From assembly GCA_947478805.1 (NCBI GenBank), contig CANJXQ010000024.1:1-36676 (forward strand): a DNA stretch of 36,676 nt, read 5' to 3'. Below the pieces are notes generated by a model. The model was given only the letters and a program-made list of their open reading frames with translations, searched no databases and was not told the origin of the DNA. Both the position numbers and the translations under genes were made by a program. Positions 1 to 8,527 of this stretch are shown one piece after another (the first letter of the stretch is position 1; every line of letters starts with the position of its first letter). This stretch comes from Betaproteobacteria bacterium (GTDB lineage Bacteria > Pseudomonadota > Gammaproteobacteria > Burkholderiales > SG8-39).

Positions 1-455
1 AGATCAACGGCAACGTCGTCAAGAAGACGGTCGCCGCCCGCAAGACACTGGCCGACTTCCTGCGCGTCGACTGCAGCCTCACCGGCACGCATATCGGCTG
101 CGAACACGGCGTCTGCGGCGCCTGCACCGTGATGGTGGATGGCGTGGCGGTGCGCTCCTGCCTGATGCTGGCAGTGCAGGCCGACGGCGCAGAGATCCGC
201 ACCGTCGAAGGCGTGGCCAAGGAAGACGGCACGCTGCACCGCGTGCAGCAGGCACTTCAGGAAGAACACGGCCTGCAATGCGGCTTCTGCACGCCCGGAT
301 TCGTCATGACCCTGGTATCGCTGGTGGAGCGCAAGGAACCCATCGACGAGGAAGAAATGAAAGCCGCTCTGTCCGGCCACATCTGCCGCTGCACCGGCTA
401 CCAGGGCATCCTGCGCGCGGTCAAGAAACTCACCGCCGCCCCCGCCAAGGCCTGA
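1..455 (+). CDS. (2Fe-2S)-binding small subunit of a xanthine-dehydrogenase-family molybdenum hydroxylase (5' partial)
   Basis: The gene enters from the left edge; codons are in frame from base 3 and end at TGA 453-455. The visible part carries the plant-type [2Fe-2S] motif GCEHGVCGACTV (three clustered Cys) near the N-terminus. Further on come the two paired-Cys motifs of the second, helical [2Fe-2S] domain, CGFCTPGF and CRCTGYQGI. This is the standard order for small subunits of the CO dehydrogenase/xanthine dehydrogenase family (CoxS/XdhC type), which pass electrons from the molybdenum site to FAD. The large subunit starts 2 bp after the stop, so the two are surely co-translated. No FAD-binding medium subunit is in the window; it may lie upstream. 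Only about 150 residues are visible, close to the usual 155-165, so little is missing. Confidence 0.93.
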   Translation, partial: INGNVVKKTVAARKTLADFLRVDCSLTGTHIGCEHGVCGACTVMVDGVAVRSCLMLAVQADGAEIRTVEGVAKEDGTLHRVQQALQEEHGLQCGFCTPGFVMTLVSLVERKEPIDEEEMKAALSGHICRCTGYQGILRAVKKLTAAPAKA

Positions 456-457
456 GA

Positions 458-2809
458 ATGGCGAACACTGCAGACAGCCCCGCAGTCAGTCCCACGGCCG
501 CGCGCTACGTCGGCCAACACATCGCACGCAAGGAAGACCCGCGCCTCTTGACCGGCCGCGGCCGCTACCTGGACGACCACACCTATCCGGGCATGCTGCA
601 CGCGGCATTCATCCGCAGTCCCTACGCACGCGCCAGGATCAAGGGCATCGACACTGCCGCCGCGCGCGCAGTTCCCGGCGTGCATGCGGTCTACACCGGC
701 GCAGATATCAACGGCGTCGTTGCCAACCCCATGCGCAGCATGTTCTACCCGCCCACGGTGAAATTTCCGCGCTTCATGCCGCTCTCGGACATCGACGTCC
801 GCTTTGCCGGCGATGCCGTGGCCATCGTGCTCGCGGACGACCGTTACATCGCGGAAGACGCGGCGGAACTTGTCATGGTCGATTACGAACCCGAGGACCC
901 GGTCCTCGACTACATGACCGCGGCGGACAAGCCGCTGGTGCACCCGGAAATCGGCACCAATCTCGTTCTCGAAGTGGCTTCCCCTGCGGAGACCCGCGCC
1001 GACGTGGACGCCATCTTCGCCAAGGCGGCGCACGTGGTGGAAGAAACCATCCACCAGCAGCGCCACCTGGCAATGCCCATGGAGACGCGCGGCCTGATCG
1101 CCATGTTCTCCGCACTCAACGACATGACGGTGCACCTGTCCTCGCAAGGCCCGCACATGGCGGCCAAGTATTTCGCCCAGGTGTTCGGCCTGGCCGCGCA
1201 CCAGGTGCGCGTGCTGGCGTTCGATGTCGGCGGCGGATTCGGCCTGAAGGTCCATCCGAACCGCGACGAGATCGCCATCATCTGCGCCGCGAAGAAGTGC
1301 GGCCGTCCGGTGAAGTGGGTCGAAGACCGCATGGAACACCTGATCGCCTCCAACAGTGCCCGCGAGGAATCGGCCAAGGTCCGCTTCGCGTTCGACAAGG
1401 ACGGCATCATCCAGGCGGCCTCGTTCGATTACATGGGCGATGCAGGCTCCTATGCCTGGCACCCGGGCCCGGGCCCCAAGGCCGCCGAAGTGTTCCCCGG
1501 CCCCTATCGCATTTCCAAGTACGCATTCCGCGCCCGCACCTATTACACCAATACCGTGGGCCTGGGTGCCTATCGCGGCCCGTGGATGTTCGAAACCGTC
1601 GCGCGCGAGTGCGTGATGGACGTCGCGGCGAAGCAGTTGGGCATCGATGCGGTGGAACTGCGCCGCCGCAACCTCATCACCAAGGCCGACCAGCCCTACC
1701 GCACCGCCACCGGCAACAGTTACGATCGCATCTCCCCGGACAAGTGCATGGAGCAGGTCACCGGCATGCTGGATGTCGCGGCCTTCCGCAAGCAGCAGGC
1801 CGAGGCGCGCAAGCAGGGCCGCTACCTGGGCATGGGCCTGAGCGTGTACATGGAGCCCACCGCCAATCCGATGGGAATGATGGCCACCAGCGTGGCCGAG
1901 ATCCGCATCGAGCCCTCCGGCCATATCGTGGTGCTGTCGAACACGCACTCTCAGGGCCAGAGCACCGAGACCACGCTGGCGCAGATCGTCGCCGACGAAC
2001 TTGGAGTCGACATCGCCGACGTGCGCGTGTTGCAGGGCGACACTGCGCAGGTCGGCTTCGGCATGGGCTCCGGCGGCAGCCGGCAGGCCGTGATCGGCGG
2101 CGGCGCGGCGACGCTGGCCGCGCGCGAGCTGCGCCACAAGGTGCTCACCATCGCGGCACACCTGATGGAAGCCGCCAAGGAAGACCTCACCATCGAGAAC
2201 GGCCAGGTGTTCGTCAAGGGCGTCCCGCAGGTATCGATGACCGTCAAGCAGGTGGCCGAGACCGCCTACAACGCCGTCACCACGCTGCCGGCCGGCATGG
2301 AACCAGGGCTGGAGGCACGCCATCGCTACGCGCCGACGGGCATCACCTGGACCAATGCGTCGCACATCTGCATCGTCGATGTCGACGTCGAGACCGGCAT
2401 GGTCAAGGTGCTGCGCTGGCTGGTGAGCGAGGACTGCGGTGTCATGATCCATCCGGGCGTGGTCGAAGGCCAGGTATCGGGCGGCGTGATCCAGGGCATC
2501 GGCGGCATGTTGTACGAGCATGCCTGCTACGACGATCGCGGCAACCCGCTGGCCGCCACCATGAAGGACTACCTGATGCCGCTGGCACCCGACGTGCCCG
2601 TGATCGAGTTCGGCCACGTGGTGACGCCATCCAACACGCCCGGCGGCTTCAAGGGCGCAGGCGAAGGCGGCGCGATCATCGCGCCCTCGACGATCCGCAA
2701 CGCCGTTGCCGACGCCCTGTCGCCATTCAACATCGCCTGCAACCGCTTCCCGCTGTCGCCTGACACTATCGTCATGGCGCTGGAGGAGGCGAAGAAGAAA
2801 GCCGCCTGA
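458..2809 (+). CDS. molybdopterin-binding large subunit, xanthine dehydrogenase family (paralogue 1)
   Basis: This 783-residue protein is the molybdenum-cofactor subunit of a hydroxylase; the family oxidises C-H groups of aldehydes, heterocycles or CO with water as oxygen donor. The frame stays open upstream, but ATG 458 directly after the small-subunit stop is the natural start. The N-terminal domain begins with YVGQHIARKEDPRLLTGRGR, typical of the family. The Mo-binding domains include VGGGFGLK and, near the C-terminus, GGFKGAGEGGAII with the conserved catalytic Glu. The active-site loop, residues 371-377, reads AYRGPWM. True aerobic CO dehydrogenases have AYRCSFR and form-II proteins AYRGAGR, so this is not a canonical CO dehydrogenase. 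A close paralogue follows 105 bp downstream. The substrate cannot be assigned. Confidence 0.93.
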   Translation: MANTADSPAVSPTAARYVGQHIARKEDPRLLTGRGRYLDDHTYPGMLHAAFIRSPYARARIKGIDTAAARAVPGVHAVYTGADINGVVANPMRSMFYPPTVKFPRFMPLSDIDVRFAGDAVAIVLADDRYIAEDAAELVMVDYEPEDPVLDYMTAADKPLVHPEIGTNLVLEVASPAETRADVDAIFAKAAHVVEETIHQQRHLAMPMETRGLIAMFSALNDMTVHLSSQGPHMAAKYFAQVFGLAAHQVRVLAFDVGGGFGLKVHPNRDEIAIICAAKKCGRPVKWVEDRMEHLIASNSAREESAKVRFAFDKDGIIQAASFDYMGDAGSYAWHPGPGPKAAEVFPGPYRISKYAFRARTYYTNTVGLGAYRGPWMFETVARECVMDVAAKQLGIDAVELRRRNLITKADQPYRTATGNSYDRISPDKCMEQVTGMLDVAAFRKQQAEARKQGRYLGMGLSVYMEPTANPMGMMATSVAEIRIEPSGHIVVLSNTHSQGQSTETTLAQIVADELGVDIADVRVLQGDTAQVGFGMGSGGSRQAVIGGGAATLAARELRHKVLTIAAHLMEAAKEDLTIENGQVFVKGVPQVSMTVKQVAETAYNAVTTLPAGMEPGLEARHRYAPTGITWTNASHICIVDVDVETGMVKVLRWLVSEDCGVMIHPGVVEGQVSGGVIQGIGGMLYEHACYDDRGNPLAATMKDYLMPLAPDVPVIEFGHVVTPSNTPGGFKGAGEGGAIIAPSTIRNAVADALSPFNIACNRFPLSPDTIVMALEEAKKKAA

Positions 2810-2860
2810 AGCAGGGCTGCAAGGCATTGACCCCGGCGTAAGAATCGGCGTAACAACCGG

Positions 2861-2883
2861 CAGCCCCCTCGTTCAGGGGGCTG
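2861..2883 (+). terminator. perfect hairpin between the two molybdenum subunit genes
   Basis: CAGCCCCCT and AGGGGGCTG form a perfect 9-bp stem around a 5-nt loop (CGTTC). It begins 51 bases after the stop of the first large subunit and ends 31 bases before the start of the second. No T-run follows, so it is a weak candidate for an intrinsic terminator. It could instead act as an mRNA-stabilising or processing hairpin that sets different expression of the two paralogues. Confidence 0.45.
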
Positions 2884-2914
2884 CGCATTTCCAGCACCTC
2901 AAAGGAGTCACGGG

Positions 2915-5248
2915 ATGTCCCAGGCAAACGCAGGAGCGGCGGCACGTTACGTAGGCCAGCATGTGGTGCGCAAGGAGGACCCGCGCATGCTCACCGGCCA
3001 GGGCCGCTATGTGGATGACAACGTCGTCCCTGGCATGCTGCATGCGGCCTTCGTGCGCAGCCCGCACGCCAAGGCGCGCATCGTGCGCATCGACTTCGCG
3101 GCCGCACGCGCGTTGCCCGGCGTGCATGGCATATACACGGGTGCCGACATCGCCGCCATGGTCAAACCCGCGCGCAGCCTGCACTGGCCGCCGAATGTCC
3201 CCTACCCGGTCACCATGCCGCTGGCGCACACTGACGTTCGCTACGTCGGCGATCCCGTGGTGATGATTGTGGCGGACGATCGCTACATCGCCGAGGATGC
3301 CGCCGAACTCGTGGAGGTCGAATACGACCCGCAGGACGCCCTGGTCGATTACCTCAAGGCGAGCGCGGGCCCCAAGGTGCACCCGGACCTCGACTCCAAC
3401 CTGCTCTGGGAAATGGCGTCACCTGCAGACCCTGAACTCGACGCCATCTTCGCCTCGGCGGCGCATGTCGTCGAGAAGACCATCACGCAGCAACGCTACA
3501 TCAACTCCCCGATGGAGACGCGCGGCATCATCGCCTCGCACTCGGCCGCCGAGAACCTCACCACCATCTGGAGCGCGTCCCAGGGCGTGCACCAGACGGC
3601 CTACTACCTTGCCAATGCGCTGGCTTGCGACATCGCCGACCTTCGCGTCATCGCCGGTGATGTCGGCGCCGGATTCGGCGGCAAGGTGCACCCCGGCCGC
3701 GACGAGATCGCCGTGGTGATCGCCTCGCGGCACATGCGCCGTCCGATCAAGTACATCGAAGACCGCATGGAGCACCTCATCGCATCCGCTCAAGCGCGCG
3801 AGGAGTCGGCGCTCGTCAAGCTCGCCTTCGATGCCAAGGGCATCCTGCTGGCCGCCAAGTTCGATTACCAGCACGACTCCGGCGCCTACCCGTGGCTGCC
3901 CAGTGTCGGGCCGCTCGCCGTCAATGCATTCCCCGGCCCCTATCGCCTGCCCAAGTTCGGCTGGCGCGTCCGCGCCTGGTACACCAACACGGTGGGCCTC
4001 GGCGCCTATCGCGGCCCCTGGATGTTCGAGACGGTGGCGCGCGAGCAGGTGATCGACATCGCCGCCAAGCAGATGGGCATCGATTCGCTCGAACTGCGCC
4101 GGCGCAACGTCATCCACACCGCCGACCAGCCCTACAAGACCGCCTCCGGACAGGTGTACGACCGCGTGTCACCGGACCAGACGCTGGAGAAGGTCGTCGA
4201 CATGATCGACGTCCCGGCCTTCCGCAAGATGCAGGAAGCGGCACGCAAGGAAGGCCGTTACCTGGGCCTGGGCATGAGCGTCTACATGGAGCCCACGGTG
4301 AACGCCATCGGCGGCATCCGCTCCACGTTCCAGGCGGAGACGCGCATGGACGCCTCGGGCCGCATCACCGTGAGCTCCCACATCGGCAATCCGGGCAACA
4401 GCATGGAGACCACGCTGGCGCAGATCGCGGCCGACGAACTGGGCGTGGACATCAAGGATGTGCGCGTCGTGTACGGTGACACCGGCAACACGCAGTTCGG
4501 CCCTGGTGCCGGCGGCAGCAAACAGGCTGTAGGCGCCGGCGGCGCGGTCACCGTGGCCGCCCAGGCGCTGCGCAAGAAGATCCTCGCCATTGGCGCCAAG
4601 ATGCTGGAAGCCGCCCCGGAAGACCTCACCATCGAGAACGGCAAGGTCTTCGTCAAGGGCATCCCGCAGGTCGAACTCACGCTCAAGAAAATTGCGGAGT
4701 CCGCCTACTACCTCCCAAAGACCCTGCCTGAAGGCATGGAGCCGGGCCTCGCCACCAGCCATCGCATGACCCTCCCCGTCACGCACTGGGCCAACGCGGC
4801 GCATGCCTGCACCGTGGATGTCGATGTCGAGACCGGCGTGGTGAAAATCCTGCGCTGGGTGGCCAGCGAGGACTGCGGCGTGATGATCAACCCGACGGTG
4901 GTCGAGGGCCAGATGTCCGGCGGCATCGTGCAGGGCATCGGCGGCGTGCTGCTCGAACATTCGCTGTATGACGAGCGCGGCAACCCGCTGGCGGCAAGCT
5001 TCAAGGACTACCTGCTGCCGCTGGCCACCGACGTGCCGGTGATCGAGTACAGCCATGTCTGCACGCCCTCGGATACGCCCGGCGGCTTCAAGGGCGCCGG
5101 CGAAGGCGGCGCCATCATCGCCCCGCCCACGCTGGCCAACGCCATCGCCGACGCGCTCGCGCCTTTCAACATCGACTGCTCGCGCATGCCGCTGTCGCCG
5201 GATCGCCTGCTGATGGCGCTGGAGGCGTCGCGTTCCGGCAAGACATAG
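2915..5248 (+). CDS. molybdopterin-binding large subunit, xanthine dehydrogenase family (paralogue 2)
   Basis: This 777-residue protein is collinear with the preceding gene over its whole length; by eye roughly two thirds of residues match, so the pair arose by tandem duplication. ATG 2915 is preceded by a good ribosome-binding site, AAAGGAG at 2901-2907. It keeps the same landmarks: YVGQHVVRKEDPRMLTGQGR at the N-terminus, VGAGFGGK in the Mo-binding region, the loop AYRGPWM at residues 364-370, and GGFKGAGEGGAII with the catalytic Glu. It lacks its own small and FAD subunits nearby and presumably shares those of paralogue 1. Differences cluster around residues 60-110 and in the substrate-facing middle region, so a different substrate range or a heteromeric enzyme is possible (inference). 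A hairpin-rich repeat element begins 12 bp after the stop. Confidence 0.93.
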   Translation: MSQANAGAAARYVGQHVVRKEDPRMLTGQGRYVDDNVVPGMLHAAFVRSPHAKARIVRIDFAAARALPGVHGIYTGADIAAMVKPARSLHWPPNVPYPVTMPLAHTDVRYVGDPVVMIVADDRYIAEDAAELVEVEYDPQDALVDYLKASAGPKVHPDLDSNLLWEMASPADPELDAIFASAAHVVEKTITQQRYINSPMETRGIIASHSAAENLTTIWSASQGVHQTAYYLANALACDIADLRVIAGDVGAGFGGKVHPGRDEIAVVIASRHMRRPIKYIEDRMEHLIASAQAREESALVKLAFDAKGILLAAKFDYQHDSGAYPWLPSVGPLAVNAFPGPYRLPKFGWRVRAWYTNTVGLGAYRGPWMFETVAREQVIDIAAKQMGIDSLELRRRNVIHTADQPYKTASGQVYDRVSPDQTLEKVVDMIDVPAFRKMQEAARKEGRYLGLGMSVYMEPTVNAIGGIRSTFQAETRMDASGRITVSSHIGNPGNSMETTLAQIAADELGVDIKDVRVVYGDTGNTQFGPGAGGSKQAVGAGGAVTVAAQALRKKILAIGAKMLEAAPEDLTIENGKVFVKGIPQVELTLKKIAESAYYLPKTLPEGMEPGLATSHRMTLPVTHWANAAHACTVDVDVETGVVKILRWVASEDCGVMINPTVVEGQMSGGIVQGIGGVLLEHSLYDERGNPLAASFKDYLLPLATDVPVIEYSHVCTPSDTPGGFKGAGEGGAIIAPPTLANAIADALAPFNIDCSRMPLSPDRLLMALEASRSGKT

Positions 5249-5260
5249 GCGCGCAATACA

Positions 5261-5382
5261 GGGGTACCCCCCTTGTGAAAGGGGGCCGACACGCCGCAGG
5301 CGTGCGGGGGGATTTCACGGTCGCCATCTCGCAAATCCCCCGGCGGGCCCGTGGCCCGTCCGCCCCCTTTGACAAGGGGGAA
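5261..5382. repeat. hairpin-rich intergenic repeat element with terminal inverted repeats
   Basis: The left arm, 5268-5286, and the right arm, 5362-5380, are inverted copies of CCCCCTTGTSAAAGGGGGC with one mismatch in 19. Each arm is also a small hairpin by itself (CCCCCTT/AAGGGGG). Inside lie three further stems: ACGCC/GGCGT at 5291-5303, GGGGGATTT/AAATCCCCC between about 5307 and 5341, and GGGCC/GGCCC at 5345-5357. GGGGTACCCC at 5261-5270 is a perfect palindrome at the left edge. The whole 120-bp unit has no coding content and looks like a REP/BIME- or MITE-like dispersed repeat. It could also act as a terminator for the molybdenum-hydroxylase operon. Confidence 0.7.
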
Positions 5383-5446
5383 TAATGGCAGCAGTTCTGC
5401 GTGTGGCTGAATATTGTGGCTAATCAGGTAATCTGAAGGAGGCGTC

Positions 5447-6382
5447 ATGCGCGGTGTGGGATTCTTCGAGTTCGGCGGACCGGAAGTGCTGCGGGTGGTC
5501 GACCTGCCGGAAACGCATGCTGGCGCCGGCCAGGTACGCATTCGCGTCCACGCCGCGGCCGTCAACCCCACCGACACCTACACGCGCAAGGGTTCCCGAG
5601 CCGAGGCCATGCGCAGCATCCCTCCTCCCTACATTGTCGGGATGGACATTGCCGGCGTCATCGACGAGGTCGGCGCCGGCACCCGAACCGATCTGGCCGT
5701 TGGCGACAAGGTCATGGCCATGGTGGTGAACAGCGGCAGCCATGGCGGCTACCGGGAAAGCATCGTCCTGTCGGCTGACGCCGTCGTGCGCGCCCCTGCG
5801 AACGCCACGCTGATCGAGGCCGCGACACTGCCCATGAATGGCCTCACGGCCAGGCAGTCGCTGGATCAACTGGCGCTGCGCCCGGGCCAGACGCTGGCAG
5901 TCACGGGCGCGGCGGGATGCTACGGCGGCTATGTTGTCCAGCTGGCCAAGGCGGACGGCCTCAATGTCATCGCTGACGCATCGCCTGCCGACGCGCCGCT
6001 CGTTCGATCACTCGGCGCCGACATTGTCGTGCCGCGCGGCGACGACATCGCCGCGCAGATCCGCAAGGTCGCGCCCGACGGGGTGGATGGCCTCGCAGAC
6101 GGATCGTTCCAAAGCGGGCTGGCCGTCGGCGCGGTGCGCGATGGCGGCGGCTTTGCTTCCGTGCGTCATTGGACCGGCGCGGAGCGCGGCATCACCTTCC
6201 ACGAAACCTGGGTGCGCACTTATGACCACCGGGCGGATCTGCTGGATCGGATGCGACAACAGGTTGAAGCGGGCCTCGTCACGCTGCGCGTTGCCGCAAC
6301 TTTCCCGCCGGAGCAGGCGTCGGAGGCCCATCGGCGGCTCGAGGCCAAGGGCACGCGCGGCCGCATGGTGATTCTGTTTTGA
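5447..6382 (+). CDS. zinc-free medium-chain dehydrogenase/quinone-oxidoreductase-like protein
   Basis: The 311-residue protein belongs to the medium-chain dehydrogenase/reductase superfamily. The N-terminal GroES-like domain includes AAVNPTDTYTRKG and the GMDIAGVIDEVG segment near residues 65-76. The nucleotide-binding Rossmann domain begins with TGAAGCYGGY (about 153-162), the quinone-reductase form of the NADPH motif. The cysteine-rich loop and Cys/His zinc ligands of zinc alcohol dehydrogenases are absent, so a quinone- or enone-reducing NADPH oxidoreductase is most likely. ATG 5447 follows a strong ribosome-binding site, GAAGGAGG at 5435-5442. The MFS transporter gene follows 87 bp later on the same strand. 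The length is slightly below the usual 320-335. Confidence 0.85.
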   Translation: MRGVGFFEFGGPEVLRVVDLPETHAGAGQVRIRVHAAAVNPTDTYTRKGSRAEAMRSIPPPYIVGMDIAGVIDEVGAGTRTDLAVGDKVMAMVVNSGSHGGYRESIVLSADAVVRAPANATLIEAATLPMNGLTARQSLDQLALRPGQTLAVTGAAGCYGGYVVQLAKADGLNVIADASPADAPLVRSLGADIVVPRGDDIAAQIRKVAPDGVDGLADGSFQSGLAVGAVRDGGGFASVRHWTGAERGITFHETWVRTYDHRADLLDRMRQQVEAGLVTLRVAATFPPEQASEAHRRLEAKGTRGRMVILF

Positions 6383-6469
6383 CCCGCATGAACGCATCGA
6401 GCGCGGTCCCGCCCGCAGTAGGCGTGCAACCCCTGTTGCGGCATTGAATTCCACGAAGCACCGCACCTC

Positions 6470-7654
6470 GTGAACAACCTCAAACTTGCCCTCGGGGCAA
6501 TGTTCCTGCAGCAGACCTTCATATCGCTCGGCAAGGCCCTGCCGGCGGTCATTGCGCCGGCCATCATCCTCGACCTGAATCTCGACCCCGCATGGGTTGG
6601 GGTCTATTTCGGCATCACGGCGTTCGCCTCCGTCGTCACCAATCTCGGTTGCGGCAGCCTGATCGTGCGCCATGGCGCCTTGCGCGTGAGCCAGGTTGCG
6701 CTGGTCCTGCTGGCGGTCGGCACTGCGTTGCTGACCCTGGGCACGCCGCTTGCGCTCGCCCTCTCCGCCATCATCTGCGGCGGGGGGACATCCGCTTCGA
6801 CGCCGGCCAGCTCGCACCTGCTGGCCCGTTGCACGCTGCCCAAATTCTATCCCCTGGTGTTTTCCATCAAGCAGACGGCGGTGCCGGTCGGCCTGCTGCT
6901 GGCCGGAGTATTCGCGCCGCAGTTTACGGAATGGACGGATTGGCGCACCACGATGCTGGCGAGCGCGGTTGCGTGCGTGCTCTACGCCCTGTTGCTGCAA
7001 CCCGTGCGCCGGTTGTTTGATGCCGACCGCGAGCCGACGCGCAGCTTCAGGATGTCGGATTTCCAGTCAACGCTGGCCTCGGTGCTCAAGACCCCGAACC
7101 TGCGCGCCCTGTCCCTGGCCTGCCTCGCCTTCAACGGCGTGCAGGCCTGCTTCACCGCGTATTTCGTGGTCTACCTGACCACCATTGGTTACACGCCGGT
7201 CGCCGCCGGTTTCCTGTTCTCCGTCGCAGTCGCAGTGGCCGTGCCCGGCCGCATCGTGTGGGGATGGCTGGGCAGCGTGCGTGTCACTCCGAGCGTCCTG
7301 ATGGCGGGCCTTGCCTTCACCATGACGGCCAGCGTGATGCTGCTCGCGATGAGCGGACCGTCCTGGCCAACGCTGCTGATCGGCCTGGTTGCCTGCGTGC
7401 TGGGCGTCACCGCGCTGTCCTGGCACGGCATCCTGCTGGCCGAAGCCGCGCGCTTGGCGCCGGAGCACATGCGGGGCACCGTCACCGGCGGCGTGCTCTC
7501 GTTCGGCCAGGTGGGCGCGTCGGCATTTCCGCTTGTGTATTCGGCGCTCCTCAACGGCACCGGCAGTTACGGCATCGGCTTCATTGTTTGCGGTGTGCCG
7601 TCGCTGCTGGTGGGCGTGCAACTGCTGCGTCCGCGCCGGATCGCTCGGTCCTGA
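6470..7654 (+). CDS. major facilitator superfamily transporter
   Basis: This 394-residue protein consists almost entirely of hydrophobic segments split by short charged loops, consistent with 12 membrane helices. A central hydrophilic stretch around residues 182-200 (LFDADREPTRSFRMSDFQ) separates the two six-helix halves, as usual in the MFS. I chose the GTG at 6470 because the product then starts with a short tail and the first helix; an in-frame ATG at 6500 would give a slightly shorter form. The ribosome-binding site is weak for either. It probably exports or imports a small organic molecule linked to the neighbouring oxidoreductases (inference); the substrate is unknown. It converges on the amidohydrolase gene, with a hairpin between them. 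Confidence 0.85.
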   Translation: MNNLKLALGAMFLQQTFISLGKALPAVIAPAIILDLNLDPAWVGVYFGITAFASVVTNLGCGSLIVRHGALRVSQVALVLLAVGTALLTLGTPLALALSAIICGGGTSASTPASSHLLARCTLPKFYPLVFSIKQTAVPVGLLLAGVFAPQFTEWTDWRTTMLASAVACVLYALLLQPVRRLFDADREPTRSFRMSDFQSTLASVLKTPNLRALSLACLAFNGVQACFTAYFVVYLTTIGYTPVAAGFLFSVAVAVAVPGRIVWGWLGSVRVTPSVLMAGLAFTMTASVMLLAMSGPSWPTLLIGLVACVLGVTALSWHGILLAEAARLAPEHMRGTVTGGVLSFGQVGASAFPLVYSALLNGTGSYGIGFIVCGVPSLLVGVQLLRPRRIARS

Positions 7655-7667
7655 GGGCAGCGGGTCG

Positions 7668-7691
7668 GAGCGGGACGCGCATCCCCCGCTC
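7668..7691. terminator. hairpin in the convergent gap between the MFS and amidohydrolase genes
   Basis: GAGCGGG (7668-7674) pairs with CCCGCTC (7685-7691), a 7-bp perfect stem with a 10-nt loop. It fills most of the 39-bp space between two converging stop codons, where a shared bidirectional terminator is expected. There is no clear T-run on the plus side, so the call is moderate. Confidence 0.4.
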
Positions 7692-7693
7692 GC

Positions 7694-8527
7694 TTACGTC
7701 CAGTTGAACACGGCAGACGCCGTCCCGTTCAGCATCCACGCCACGTCATCAGGCGGCAGGTAGCGCGCCGCGCCGACCCGGATGATGTCGACGTGCTCGG
7801 TGTAGCCGCCCAGGTCGCGCGCAATGATCTGGCTCTGGTCTGAACCCCACATCAGCCGTCGCGCACCGAACGCCGCGTGCACGCGCCGGATCAGCGGGTG
7901 CAGGTCGTCGAAGGGCGCGGGGCCGGTCGCGAAGCGCGGCAGCGACGACACCTTCAGGTACACGTTCGGATGAACGGACAGCGCCTCCAGGTCGGCCATC
8001 TTGCGCTCGCGGCTCTCCGCGGTGATCGGCCAGTTCATGTGATCGACGATGAGCTTCAATCCCGGATGACGGCGCGCCACCGGCCCCATCGCCTTGGCGT
8101 CGTTGTCCTGGAGCATGAACGCCACCGGGATGCCATGGCGCTCCAGCGCGCTCCAGAAAGGCGCCATCCCGTCGCCAGTCATCGTGGCCAGTAATTCTGG
8201 CGTCCATATCAGCAGGCGCATGCTGCACATGCGCGGGTCATCCAGCCAGCGTGCCAACCCATCGTAGGTCTGATGCCGCTCCGGCCAGAACCACCCCATC
8301 ACCTTGAAGCGCTCCGGGTATCGCGCAGCAACATCCAGCGCGTAGTCGGGCGCCCAGTCGGTCAGCATCAATGGCGAAATGATTGCGCGCCCAACGCCCG
8401 CTGCATCCATCAGGGCCAGCATGCGCTCGGCCGTCATGGGCTCGGCCAGATGCGCCTTGGCGCCTTCGGCCCACGGCCACTTTGCACTGCTCGCCTCCCA
8501 CAAATGCACTTGCGCGTCGGTAATCAT
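7694..8527 (-). CDS. amidohydrolase-2 family metal-dependent hydrolase
   Basis: The 277-residue protein has the length and landmarks of the amidohydrolase-2 (PF04909) TIM-barrel family. It starts MITDAQVHLWE, the N-terminal D-x-x-x-H strand of the family. The middle carries LIVDHMNWPI, with the barrel His of the HMN/HxG type. WGSDQSQ, near the C-terminus, supplies the metal-binding Asp. Members hydrolyse lactones or decarboxylate aromatic and carboxymuconate-type acids; the substrate here is not deducible. ATG 8527 is preceded by GAAAGGA. The gene is alone on its strand, and a perfect inverted repeat 37 bp upstream suggests control by a dimeric repressor or activator. Confidence 0.88.
   Translation of the reverse strand: MITDAQVHLWEASSAKWPWAEGAKAHLAEPMTAERMLALMDAAGVGRAIISPLMLTDWAPDYALDVAARYPERFKVMGWFWPERHQTYDGLARWLDDPRMCSMRLLIWTPELLATMTGDGMAPFWSALERHGIPVAFMLQDNDAKAMGPVARRHPGLKLIVDHMNWPITAESRERKMADLEALSVHPNVYLKVSSLPRFATGPAPFDDLHPLIRRVHAAFGARRLMWGSDQSQIIARDLGGYTEHVDIIRVGAARYLPPDDVAWMLNGTASAVFNWT

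Noticed and set aside
398-2827. Long open frame on the minus strand, over 800 codons
   Set aside because: It is the antisense of the first molybdenum subunit, with His/Arg/Gly-rich composition and no recognisable domain. Such shadows are usual in GC-rich DNA.
458-5248. Aerobic CO dehydrogenase (CoxL) call for the large subunits
   Set aside because: The CoxL-specific AYRCSFR loop is absent from both copies.
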